Positions 48,540 to 59,835 of a DNA stretch of 64,000 nt are shown in pieces. Source of the stretch: Theobroma cacao (lineage: Eukaryota; Streptophyta; Magnoliopsida; Malvales; Malvaceae). The notes beneath the pieces were generated by a model that was given only the letters and a program-made list of their open reading frames with translations, had not been told where the DNA came from and searched no databases. The DNA is taken from contig NC_030851.1 in the NCBI RefSeq assembly GCF_000208745.1, positions 36,925,240-36,989,239 of the forward strand, read 5' to 3'. Position numbers and translations under genes: made by a program. How positions within the stretch are numbered: the first letter of the stretch is position 1; each line of letters begins with the position of its first letter.

Positions 48540-51205
48540 GGGATACCCCACTCACTAGGATGCCTAATTGGGTGAATGGGAACCACATATCACTCTACCC
48601 AAGATCGAGTCTTGTAATAGTCCAAGCAGAATTCAATGGTTGCACCTTTACTTTTACTGTGAAAATAATGAAATCATAGTTTGGGAACTATTTAAAATTT
48701 TAACTCTTTACAAAGCCAATAAGAAAACATGCATATTCATACCTTATTGCCACCATGGCATGCGTGCAGGGGAGTAGATCAGTCTAGAACTCACTGCATG
48801 AACATGTCTTGGTGGATAGGTTGACGACTCTGTCCTTAGTCCTACTTATAACTTGGAACTCCACTTGATCGATTGCCTATATAAAAAAGTGACATGCTTC
48901 ATTTAACCGTGTGTTCAACAGATCGATTGCCTAAGGGTTAAAAGGCATGGTCGTATTCAAGGCCTCCTTGTGTCGATCATGGAACCAACGTTAATACATG
49001 CCTCTAATGCACTTGATCAAGATGATGATTGGCATTTTTCTTGCCTGCCTCAAACATGAGTTAATACACTTCACAATGTTGGATGTCATGAGCTTGTAAC
49101 TCCTTACTGGTGACCGTGCACGTACCATCTCTCAGGGTGTAATATCATAAAGTGGTCATAAGCAGGTTTGCAAAGCTGTTTCAGCTGATTCATATGTCTA
49201 TTGAAATCGGTGTGCTTGTAGCAGTTGGTACCGAGGGTGAAAATTGTGACAACATCTTTGTGCTTGAACCTATTTTTAACGTTTTTCCCTAAGTGATAAT
49301 TGCATAAACTATGGTGCGCGTCGTGGTACACATTTTCAACTTCATTCTTAATGCCAAGATGTTGATTAGAAATAAACATTGCATTTTCAAGACAACCAAT
49401 CACACGATGTAATTAGGTAAGAAACCACAACAACGACTCTTCGCCCTCTAGGTGGCCAATTCCAAATGCAATTGGATATATTTACTCATTCGCATCTTTC
49501 CATACAACAATAAAAAAAATACCCTTGAATCTACCTTTTACATGTGTGGCATCAATAACAACTATAGGTTGCATTACAGCACTAAACCCTTGGAGACATG
49601 CCCCAAATGACCAGAAATAATATTTGAATTGTTGTTCCCCATCCATAGTAATAGTTGTGACAATACTAGGATTTTCATGTTCCAACATATAGAAATAGGA
49701 AGGGAGGAGTTGGAATGACTCCTCCGAAAGATCGAAAATAAGACTCTCCGCACACTCTTTCGCTTGCCAAGCCTTACCATACAAGCATTGCAATCCCCAC
49801 TAATAATTCATCTCTTCCATTATTTTCTTAAGTCTCAATGGTGTTACATTATTCCTTATAACTTGGGGGAGATAAGCTCACCAATTAACCTCACACTCGC
49901 AGTTCGGAACCCACCTTGTAAGCCATCAACAGTACACGTGTGTAACTTGTGGAACATCCAAACTTGCCAATAATCTCCCTTAAGAAACTTTGTTGCACTT
50001 AAAGCAAATTTGCATGCCTTTTCCTTATAAGCAACCTCCAAACAAGCGTGACATGACTATTTAACTTTAATCTCGAAATGCTCTTTTAGTGCCAATATGT
50101 TCAAAGCTCGTTTCAATTTAGCCTTTGATGGAAACACTTTTCCATCATATAAATGGTTATCAATTGATCTGGATTCCTCAATCGCAACTATTTGGAAGTA
50201 TATCATATCTACACCTAGAATAATCCATTGATGAGATACTCCTGTATTTACCCTCTCTTGATAACTATCATTCGATGAACGATTCCCGTTCTCACCAGTG
50301 ATGGGGTTGTCATAAATAGGGTCATCGTACTCAACATCTTCTAAGAGAATAGTTATGGCATGGTCATCACACTGAACAGCTTCTAACACAACGGTTTTGG
50401 CATGTTCTGTACTTCCATCTGCATGATTGCAATCCAGAATGTCATTGTCCCCATTTATGTCGCCCATTAAACAGTCATCACGTTCGCCAACATAATCATC
50501 TTCACAGTCATCGTCCATCTCATCATTCTAATCAGCAATGTCATCCTCTTCACCATCATCATCCATCTGATCAGATGCATTATCATCACTCACGACCATC
50601 ATAGTGTCATTTGAGAATGGCAATGGACCTACTGTATTCGCAAATGATGGTTGCATTTGTTGCCAAGAAAGAAGTATTTTGTGCAATGCACATTTCGATT
50701 GGAATTGTGTAGACATCATTTACAGACACTTCATGTGTGTACCAGGTTGCTCAAGTTCATGTGCATACGTCAATGGTGATTGCCATTGTTTTTTGTTACA
50801 AAATGCATGGTGTGGTATGTTTGAATCATTATAATTCTGTTATAGGTAATTAATATGTTGGACACCATGTTCATGTGGCATAACAGTTACATTTTGTTCC
50901 TTAACTATCACAAACACTACAATTACCTTATCATCTCATAAAATACTTACTACATCTTCATCGCCCCTGATAATTACGCGCAAAACCCCTATGGCATGAT
51001 TGAATAATGCATGTAGCTTGATTTTATGATTTTGTAAGTTGACCCCAACAACCTCTTCAACCAACTTCATTAGGCCTAAAAATAACAAATCACTCTCAAC
51101 ACTCCCCCTCTCTCGTGTCTCACCACCCTTGTAAGTGTTATTGACATAATGATCACCATATATAATCATAAGCTTCACATTTGGCTAGCCACTGAAATTT
51201 AATAG
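48540..51205 (-). pseudogene. MULE (Mutator-like) transposase of element A
   Basis: Domains in order on the minus strand: an N-terminal domain after an AAATTTCAG acceptor (GDHYVNNTYKGGETRERG, LFLGLMKLVEEVVGVNL), a long acidic linker (50057-50720), a DNA-binding part (LYDGKVFPSKAKLKRALNIL; KACKFALSATKFLKGDYWQV), then YGKAWQAKECAESLIFDLSE, the catalytic core start PIVVIDATHVKGRFKGI, MFISNQHLGI with a CNYHLGKNVK C2H2-like part, SNIVKCINS and a SWIM zinc finger (TCSCSEF, then PCTHAM). The usual DDE set is D in IDATH, D in FISDRH and E in ESIN: here the last two are N and K, so it cannot cut DNA. Many stops and frameshifts. Confidence 0.88.
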
Positions 51206-51239
51206 AAAATAAATGTCACAATTTGTTAATTTATCAAAA

Positions 51240-51600
51240 AATGCCACTCAATGCATAAAAACCAATCATGCAATAACATAGAGTCAGTCTCGGAATGCCT
51301 AATATATATTCACGGACTGCCGTAAAACAAGTCAAGAAATGCCTCAAAACAATAAATGATTGCACAAGTCATGTAATGCCTAAAAGTCAGTCTCGCAATA
51401 CCTAATAATAAGTCAAGCAATGCCTAACATCCACTCACGTTATGCCAATTTAATTGGTCACGCATTGCCTTAAACTAGTCATGCAATGGCCTTATGTCAC
51501 ACAATACATAAAAACTAGTCATGAAATACATAACGACCAATCATGTAATGCCTAATATTCATTCACACTATACCTAATATTCATTCACGTAATGCCTATA
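51240..51600 (-). repeat. Element A array, complement orientation, in the transposase 5' region
   Basis: At least a dozen copies of AGTCACGCAATGCC-like motifs (GTCAAGCAATGCCTAACAT, CACTCACGTTATGCC, TAGTCATGCAATGG). They lie immediately upstream of the transposase exon acceptor at about 51206 and so probably in its 5' intron. Confidence 0.7.
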
Positions 51601-51820
51601 AATGAAATAATATTCAAACTATTTTCATCATACATTTGCTTCTCCTATATAAATAGAAAATTAAGAAATTGGGGTAAGTAAACTAGTTATTCATCATAAT
51701 AGAAATTAATGGCAGTTACTATTTATGAAAATTATGTAATAAATCAAGATTTTTATTCATATAGTTGAAACTAAGCAGATGATACATCATAACAACTGTG
51801 TATTATATGCCTTCCATGGT

Positions 51821-52066
51821 TCATTTCTTCTTAATCTCATTTACTATTTTATAAATTTTAGACAGAATCTTTTTATTGTCCATAATTTTTGTCTTTAAAA
51901 CTTTTATCCTAACCAGCTCCTTATCGATCAAAACATGCAAGTCCTTCTCGATGTTCTCAATGACATCCATCAATTTTCTCATATATGTTACAACATATTT
52001 AGGGATATCTTCTTTTTCAAAATCATCACCCTTATCGGTTTCCCCTCTAGAATGTTTAGAAGCCAT
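51821..52066 (-). CDS. Small lysine-rich coiled-coil ORF in element A
   Basis: An 81-codon frame beginning MASKHSRGETDKGDDFEKED and continuing with heptad-like sequence MDVIENIEKDLHVLIDKELV to a basic end NEIKKK. It has a good ATG context and a TATA-like TTTAAATAG about 80 bp upstream on the same strand. It precedes the transposase exon across the array at 51240-51600, so it could be a short accessory protein or the first exon of the transposase transcript. The stop at its end argues for a separate protein or a decayed splice donor. No known family. Confidence 0.4.
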   Translation of the reverse strand: MASKHSRGETDKGDDFEKEDIPKYVVTYMRKLMDVIENIEKDLHVLIDKELVRIKVLKTKIMDNKKILSKIYKIVNEIKKK

Positions 52067-52419
52067 GAGAAATTTGAGATTTTGTGACTTTGATGCAGAT
52101 GATTTTTTACTGAAATGGACAAAGGTTCCCTCTATTTAAAGACAAGAATGCTGACTCTTAGAAATGTGTTCAATGGTTTTAAGCTTGTTTTTTGATGAAT
52201 ATGGTTAATCTGTAAATCAATGCAATAAGTGCTTTAAAGAGAATTTTAGAGTTCTGTATTAGTTAAATTTGGATGGTTTTCTGTATCGACATAAGTGGAA
52301 TAAAGGGGGCTAAATTGGTTATCAAACATCTCTAATTCTCTCTAATTTTACAGAATTGGTTATTAAGGAGGCAGAATTAGTAGATATTCAACTTCAACAG
52401 TAGGTACATAAAGCAACGT

Positions 52420-52740
52420 AATGACTAAAAACTAGTCACGTAATGCCTATAAACAAGTCAAGCAATTCGAAAAACCTCGTCCAGCAATGCATAAGTCACA
52501 CACTTCCTAAAATCTAGTCTCACAATGCCTCCTATCTAGTCCCACATTATCTAATATTAAGTCACCTAATGTCAAATAAATAGGTTAAACAATTCCTAAT
52601 AATTAGTCACGCAATGCTTGAGTCGCATAATACATAACAATCAATCATGCAATGCTTAATATCTAGTCACATACTACCTAATATCCAATGATGCAATACC
52701 TAAAAAATATTCATGAATTGCCTAATAACTAAGTGATTTC
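52420..52740 (-). repeat. Element A short-repeat array, right end
   Basis: Copies of TAGTCACGTAATGCC, GTCACGCAATGC, ATCATGCAATGC and related motifs in the complement orientation, ending just before the left border of element B. Confidence 0.7.
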
Positions 52741-53269
52741 ACTACTCCTAGTTAGGTTTAAATTGCCAAAGTCATATAATTTAGGGGATTTTTTTTTAGC
52801 CCTTATAAATAACTTGTTTTTGTGAATAACCCTCGGGATCATTTTAATTATTTTTAGCCACCAGAAAAGATTTTGAGACAAAAATGCCCTTAATGAGCCG
52901 TCTTCGTTAGCGTGCACTCTCAAACAGGCGAAAAATGAGAGAAAAAAAATATGCAAAGATTGGTTGTGCAAAATACCCTTTTTTTTTTTAAGGTTGTGCA
53001 AAACAAAATAATGTTGCATGAGATGTGTTTTCAGAGATTTGAGACATGGCATTCAGATAATAGGAGAAGAGAGATATTAAATCAAACGAGGAATCAGTCG
53101 TCATGAATGGAAAGCTTGGCTAATGATGTGAAACCAGAAATCCTTGATACGGTGGTGAATTGAAAGGAGAAAGATGTGAATCCAAAGCAGGAAATGGTCC
53201 TGCTATAGCAGGCCATAAGTTAGATGGCTATCGTAGGGCAAAGTTTAGAGTTTGTGAAACATCATGTTG

Positions 53270-53795
53270 GAAATGTGTGACACGACACCACTCAGAGTTG
53301 GTGAGACGCCATGGAGGGAATCTATGAGACGCCAGAGTTAAGAGCTGGAGACACGCCATGGTGGGAATCTGTGACATGACAGCATTCAGAGTTGGTGGAC
53401 ACCATGGAGGGAATTTGTGACATGCCAGAATTAAAAGTTAGTTACACGACATGGAGGGAATCTGTGACACACCAACGTTCAGAGTTGGTTAAACGCCATG
53501 GATGAAATCTGTGACACGCCAGAGTTAAGAGTTGGTGACACGCCATGGAGGGAATCTGTGACACGTCAGCATTTAGAGTTCGTGAGACTCCATGGAGGGA
53601 ATCTATGACACGCTAGAGCTTAAAGTTGGTAACACGCCATGGAGGGAAGCTGTGACACACCAGAGTTCATAGTTGGTAACACGCCATGGTCATAGTTTAG
53701 AGTTTGTGACACGACAGTGCTTGAAAAGCTGACACACCATGGTCATGGTTTAGAGTTTGTGACACAGCAGTGCTTTAGCAGTTGACACGTCATGG
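53270..53795 (-). repeat. Element B array, about 53-bp period
   Basis: Some ten units of about 50-55 bp, each with GACACGCCATGGAGGGAATC followed by TGTGACACGCCAGAGTTA and AGAGTTGGT. The two GACACGCCA motifs per unit are the complement of the motif in the 31-bp arrays. It lies upstream of the first exon of the Ulp1 gene. Confidence 0.85.
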
Positions 53796-53814
53796 TTTAA
53801 AATAGAGAGAGGAA

Positions 53815-53945
53815 AAAAAAGCGGGCAGTTAACATGGTAATCATTTAGACTTTCACTGAATTAATTCCCCTTTTTCAGAATAAATAAGAATATTATAAGG
53901 CCATTTTTCATTTTAAACGGTTATTATTCAGAATTCGTAATGTTT
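53815..53945 (+). repeat. Direct repeat S, copy 1
   Basis: GAATTAATTCC, AATAT, AAGGCCATTTTTCATTTTAA and ACGGTTATTAT match 62090-62190 in the same orientation. Both copies follow an array of GACACGCCATGG-type repeats. Confidence 0.6.
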
Positions 53946-54265
53946 GTGTGATTTATTTCTCATTCCTACTGATACCGGAGTGTTCGAGAAGGCTCTTTGC
54001 AAGCAGAACGAAACCACAGCACCAACAAAAATGTTGGCCATGAATGAAAAGGTTAGTGAGTCTCAAATTAAAATATTCTCGTGTTCGTTAATTTTTTGAT
54101 TTTTTCTTGGGTTTGTTTGATATGTTCAGATTTTTTGTTTTGTTTTGCAAATGTTTAGACTGTGTTTCTTGCTGGTTTGATGGTTGTTGGGGTTAAGCCG
54201 TAGTGGTTTTAGGGGTTTTGGGTATTTACCGTGTGATGCCATTATTATTATAGTTAGTTATTGGA

Positions 54266-54530
54266 GTGTCACAACATTTTATTTGATATGCATGGCGTGT
54301 GACAGTATTTTACTTGATATGCATGGCGTGTGACATCATTTACTTAATATGCATGGCGTGTCACAGCATTTTACTTGATATGCATGGCGTGTCACAGCAT
54401 TTTACTTGATATGCATGGCGTGTCATAACGTTTTACTTGTTATGCATGGCATGTCACAACATTTTACTTGTTATGGATGGCGTGTCACAACATTTTGATT
54501 GCAATGCATGGCGTGTCACAACATTTATTC
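54266..54530 (+). repeat. Element B 31-bp tandem repeat array in the first intron of the Ulp1 gene
   Basis: Nine units of 31 bp, each GTGTCACA(A/G)CA, TTTTACTTGATA and TGCATGGC, with little variation; one unit is 30 bp. It lies between the exon ending at 54051 and the acceptor at 54605. Confidence 0.92.
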
Positions 54531-55793
54531 CTTATTTATGTCTTTAGTGTACCTTGTTGCACATGATTGGTTAACTCACTAGTGCATGTGTGCCATGTTT
54601 TGCAGATCCAGCGTAGATAGTATGAGGATCTTGACAATTTGCTAATCGTGCTGAGGGAAAAGTGGGCGTTCAACGTCACAATTAACACCCATTGTAAGTG
54701 GTTGCAGTTGCATTACATCTCAAAGACTCTCCAACAGAAGGGGGAGTACGATCCAGTTAAGCGTACCTGTTTTGGAATGCTCCTGGACGTCTATCCACAG
54801 GAGTACTTTTACGTCGGTCTCTTGCACAGCATCATGATTCACTGGATCACTGAGAGCCAGTCAATGGACCACGAGCTATGGTTTACCATTGGCAAGAGCA
54901 AGGCCCTGCTATCAAAGCAAGAGTTCTGCTTTATCACCGAGCTGAAGTTTGGTCCAATGCTTGATGTGTTCAGACGACCGTACGAGGTTGCTACAGAGGG
55001 AATTCATGCCAGATACTGGAATGAGTAAGAGAGCATTAAGCTGTAGGCTTTGCTTGATACGTTTCGCGCGGGCAACTTCCAACGACCAAGAAACGTGACC
55101 AAGATGGCACTTGTCTTGATCGTGAATAATATTTTATTTGGTCAAGACTACCGTAGACGGGTGACGCCTTGGTTGCTGTCATTGGTGGAGGACATCGACG
55201 CTTGAAATGTCTTCCCATAGGGGCACTATGTTTGGAAGCTGATCTTGGACTACCTTTCGAAGGGGTTCGAAGTGCTTGACTCAAGCGTGACAAAGGAAAC
55301 TCGATTACGCTACAACATTTACAGATTCGCATGGGTGATACAAGTACTATCACGTAACATTTTTTAGTTTCCTTTTAAAAAAAAAATTTATGGGTGCACT
55401 TGTTTATGATTTATGGTCTGATAATGATTACATTTGACATGCAGTTCTGGGCAATATAGGCAATTTTGGCCCTCCGAAAAATAGTTTCTCCCTTTGGTCC
55501 GAAGGACAACATCTTCCCATGAATGTGCAGATGGAATTGCAATCAGAAGCCAAAAGACTTCTACAAGGCAATTCAGAAGTTAAAGTCATTTGACCATGTG
55601 AGTTAATAGCTGCTAAATTTTTCGTTATATTTGTATAATAATTCCCTATTCGATAATGACGAAATTTTATTTATTTATTTGCAGTTCTGGGCACTGGAGA
55701 CGTTGGAACCCACCGCGGATGAGGCCTTCTAGAAGTATTTTATGGGCCTTGATGTCCCGTTATCGAAAAGCCACACATACGTGCCAATAAAGC

Positions 55794-58572
55794 TGTAAAA
55801 CCCGACCCTATAAACACATGTCATGACATGCATGCACCGAGTAGCATGTTATTACGCTAGAAAAGCACCTAAGAATAGACGAAACTCGGTATTGTATCTA
55901 ACGGTACACTTGAGTTGATTTAACCTCGAACTAGTTCAAATAGGAATCGTAGGGTGAAATTTAATATTTTATAGTTCAGGAATGACTAAAAATGATTGTT
56001 CGGAGTTCAAGGGTTCATTTGAAGTGAAATTGAAAATTTTGATGTTCAAGGGTAAAATCGTAATTTTTCCACTCGTGGATAAAATTTGAGATTTTGAGAG
56101 AATTTAGATCACATTTGACAAATTGGAGAATAGTATGATTATAAGGGATGAAAAATATGTCTATGGGCAATTTTTCAGTTTTTTGGGTAAAAATGTAATT
56201 TTTAACTTTTACGGGGGTAAAAGTGTAAATTTCAAAAATTACTCCACCAAGACTTTGGATAAGTCTGAGAATTTTATCTAAGCTATGGATATGTGGGACA
56301 AGTGTATGGTGAAAATTTGAAAACAAATGGATGAAATTTTAAAAACGGACCAATGGGAAAGTGACACATGGCACTTTTTAATGATTTAATATTATTTTAA
56401 TGAAAAGTTAGCCCATTTAAACCCCATATTAAGTGCTGGCCGGTCATAAGGGAAGAACAAGAGAGAAAATAGAGAGGAAAGGGAGAAAAGGAAAACTAGA
56501 AAATTCAAAGGGAAAATCGCATTTTTCATCCGTTTATGCGTCTAACGGTAAGATTTTTCGATTTTAGCTTGATTTCTACCTTTCCTATGCCTTTATTTCC
56601 ATTAAGCATGCTTGAGGAGAGAGATCAAAAAGTGATATCAAGGGCTGGACGAAATTCTAGGGGAGAGAAATTGAAATTTTTAGGTTTTGATTTTTAGTTA
56701 AATTGATAGTTTTAGTTAGTTAAATGTGTTTAGAAATTAAATTGGGCAAGAAATCATTAAATTTTCACAATACCCACTCTTGGCTGGATGCTCAATGCTG
56801 TACAATGATGATGAATTGATTTTATTCTAAGGNAAAACAAAGTGGAAAATTAACTGACTAAATGTCCCATTTTTGACCGAATTTTTCAAGGAGGAAAGTG
56901 AGTTGATTTTGGTGATTTTAGAAGGTTATTGGCTGATATTTAATGGTTAGAAATGTTGGAGAGAAAATGGGACAATTTAGAGCTAAAATGGAGCGCGTTA
57001 GCAATTTATCGGGTAAAGTACCAAAAATAGGTTAATACCGAGTTTAAGCCGTTTTAGGCTATTGCATTTCATACCATGCATTAGTATAGGATTTAAGTCA
57101 ATTCTATAGTGATTTAGCATCAATGTGGTGAATTGGGTAAATTTTGCAATGTGTTTAGGAAGAGAGCCTTCCGGTAAAGGCAAGGAAGTCGTACCCGACG
57201 AACAGTGATCGGGGCACCTAAAAATTAGTTAATTTGTACAAATGGTGAGTAAACCTATTATTATTGTAAATTATCTAGTGTTTATTTTTAAATGCTCTTT
57301 ATGTATTTTATGAAACGAAAATGAGATTAAAACGGGATTTATGATGTTTTAGAAATAAATGTGACAAATAAAAATATATTGTGTTGATTATGAAATTGAG
57401 TAATTGGAGGCTGTTAACTGTCTTGAAAATTATTTATTTTCCTATGAATGACTTATGATATATGAGTATATGTAGCTATATTTTGTAAGTGCATTTGGAA
57501 ATTTATGTAAGTTGTTTTTACTATGCAAGCTGGATAAATAAATAAAAATCACGTTATACTGTCGAAATTTTATTAAAATTGGTGGGTTAGTCACTGCAGT
57601 GACGGGTTTTCGTGGACTGTCTATTAGAGGGGCACGGTAAACCCGATTATATAGTTACTCCGATTGTAGAGGCGATGAGGGTAACTCCCGGGGTAGTATT
57701 AGAGCTCACTTCACGTCGAACCCCCACGTGAATGTGTAACTCGGCCAACGCCAAGGAACCATTTGTTTTAAAAATAAAAATATGTTTCACATGTAAATGT
57801 TATAACAACCTTGGCGGACTCGGTTAGATGCCTTGGCCAAGGTATCCCCGATGATTAGTTTTAGCTTGAGCCTTGTTTTAATAAAAGACATAAACCTTAA
57901 CAACTGTTTTGGTAAATTGTAAATATTTTATGGTTTAAGAAATAAATTGAAAACATTATGAAATGGTTTGTGAATTATTGTTTAAACTTGCCTCCATGTT
58001 ACTCACTTTTAGATATTTATGATAATGTCTGTTTACTCATTGGGATTGCAAAATCTCACCCACCTCCTTTCCAAACATTTTAGGTCTATGGTAGCTTGTA
58101 GATACCCTATTTTGTCAAGGATTCCAGTTGACATCTCTACCACACAGACAGTAGGTTTCTAGCACCAACACTGGGTGTATTTTGGGCCACTTGTCATTGT
58201 AACAATTATTGTACATTATAACTTTGTAAATTTTTGTATGTATGAATTTACTTTACTTACACGTTACAAAAGATTTCTTACATGTGTTTTTATAAATATT
58301 GTTTTATATAAAAATCCTATATTTTAATCAATATTTTGAATAGTAATATTTGTCTATAAATCCTTTTAAAATATTTTTATCTTTTGATTTACTTGAGCCG
58401 GAAACTACTAGAAATTGTTTAAAATGGAATGTTTAAAAACGATTACTCACAGAAAAGGAAAGAAATTGATATGTAAGCCTTGTGGGGTTCTGATTGACAT
58501 TTCGAGTAATGAGTGTCAATCGGGACTTCGCGGCTGTTGTCATGGGCTCGATGGAGGTTCCGGATCGTGATA
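55794..58572 (+). mobile_element. Solo LTR, 2779 bp, with 5-bp target duplication
   Basis: Starts TGTAAAACCCGACCC and ends GGATCGTGATA, where a canonical end would be CA. It is flanked by AAAGC at 55789-55793 and 58573-58577. No internal retrotransposon genes remain. It interrupts an exon of the Ulp1 gene, whose phase is kept across it. A large LTR with this start and a CTCACCCACC segment near its 3' part (58058) suggests a Ty3/gypsy element. The sequence contains one ambiguous base at 56833. Confidence 0.88.
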
Positions 58573-58815
58573 AAAGCACATGGAGGATCGGTCGGATTGG
58601 GGCTTAGGTGCAAGGCAAAAAAGGAGAAGCTTGAAGGAGAAAAGAGCCTCTGGTGGCACGAAGAGGATGCGCAGCGCCGCTGCTTTAGTTGATGAGTTGA
58701 TGGACGAAGGGGACAACCATGGTCAAGGCAGTGAACAGCCGATAAAGACAATTGTAATGGTTTTGTGTTCTCCAATTTCATATGTGATTATCGAATAACA
58801 TTTCTGTATTTGTAG

Positions 58816-59194
58816 TTGGACCATGCACCGGCAGCTCCAAAGCCACCCACTAATCCTCCTCAGACGCAGAGTGAAAACGACCCGTCGGTAAGATCGGTTT
58901 TAACAGTTTGTGTTCTACATTCCCACATATGTTTATCGAGTAACACAGTAATTTCTGTAATTACAGTTTATGAAAGCGACGACAGGTCCTCAAGCACTGA
59001 TCGATTCAACTCAACCGCAGACAACTAATGAGTCGGCGATAAGGATATTAAATTTGTAACGGTTAATGTTCAACAATTCCATACATGATTATTGAATAAC
59101 ATAGTTATATATGTAATTGCAGTTTACGAAAGTGACGACAGGTCCTCAAGCATCGATCGGTCCGGCTCCACCGTAGACTACTAACGAGCCGCCG
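58816..59194 (+). repeat. Tandem intron-exon repeats with 72-nt exons
   Basis: Exons at 58816-58887, 58967-59038 and 59123-59194 are each 72 nt (24 codons), with starts 151 and 156 bp apart; the next exon starts another 156 bp on. The second and third encode TTGPQALIDSTQPQTTNE and TTGPQASIGPAPP (stop) TTNE. Their following introns are nearly identical. The first exon (PPTNPPQTQSEND) is more diverged. The donor after the second exon is AT instead of GT. Confidence 0.88.
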
Positions 59195-59634
59195 GTTAGG
59201 ATATTAAAGTTGTAACAGTTAATGTTCAACAATTCCATATATGATTATTGAATAACACTGTTATATATGTTATTGTAGTTGACCCAATCGAGAACAATCA
59301 ATGACGTAGTAGTCACTACCCATCAGCTCCGACGGATCATGCGCAAGCATGAAAAAGAGATGTTGGAGCTAAAGGTTTCAATTCAGTCATTGAGTGTAGC
59401 AATGCAAACGCTTGAGGACCGTATAGTTGGTTGGATTCTTGACGGCTTTAAATCACAAGTACATTATTCTATCTTCGCTTTTATTTTGATGGTTTACGTT
59501 TAGCAACGGTTTAGATTGTGTTTTCTTACTAGTTTGATGGTTTTTTAGGTTAAGTGGTAGTGGTTTTATTGGTTTTTGGTCACTAGCGAGTCAAGACATT
59601 TGTATTATAGTTAGTTATTGTCGTGTCAACCTTA

Positions 59635-59835
59635 GCGTTTTACTTGTTATTCATGGCGTGTCACAACGTTTGATTTGATATGCATGGCGTGTCACAACAT
59701 TTTGCTTGTTATCCTTAGCGTGTCACAAAGTTATCTTGTTATCCATGGCGTGTCACAACATTTTACTTATTTTGCATAGCGTGTGACAACATTTTACTTG
59801 ATATGCATGACGTGTCATAACATTTTACTGTTTAT
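59635..59835 (+). repeat. Element B 31-bp repeat array in a later Ulp1 intron
   Basis: Seven units of the same 31-bp family (TTATTCATGGCGTGTCACAA and relatives) lie between the donor at 59459 and the acceptor at 59883. Confidence 0.9.

Larger units (their letters stand above)
35525..52745. mobile_element. Mutator-like element A, Ulp1-carrying type (borders approximate)
   Basis: The region holds a plus-strand DUF1985/Ulp1 gene (37.2-40.3 kb), a minus-strand MULE transposase gene (48.5-51.2 kb) and many copies of GCATTGCGTGACT and its complement. The left border is set by a segment (35525-35640) homologous to 52790-52880, where element B begins. No terminal inverted repeats are apparent, as in known non-TIR MULEs that carry Ulp1-like genes. 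Between the two genes lie Transposase_32-type genes and a foreign repeat, so this may be a composite of several elements and not one. Coding parts are decayed. Confidence 0.5.

Noticed and set aside
54266..54530. CRISPR-like array (31-bp regular repeats)
   Set aside because: Repeats are head-to-tail without unique spacers, inside an intron of a plant transposon gene; CRISPR arrays do not occur in plant nuclear DNA.
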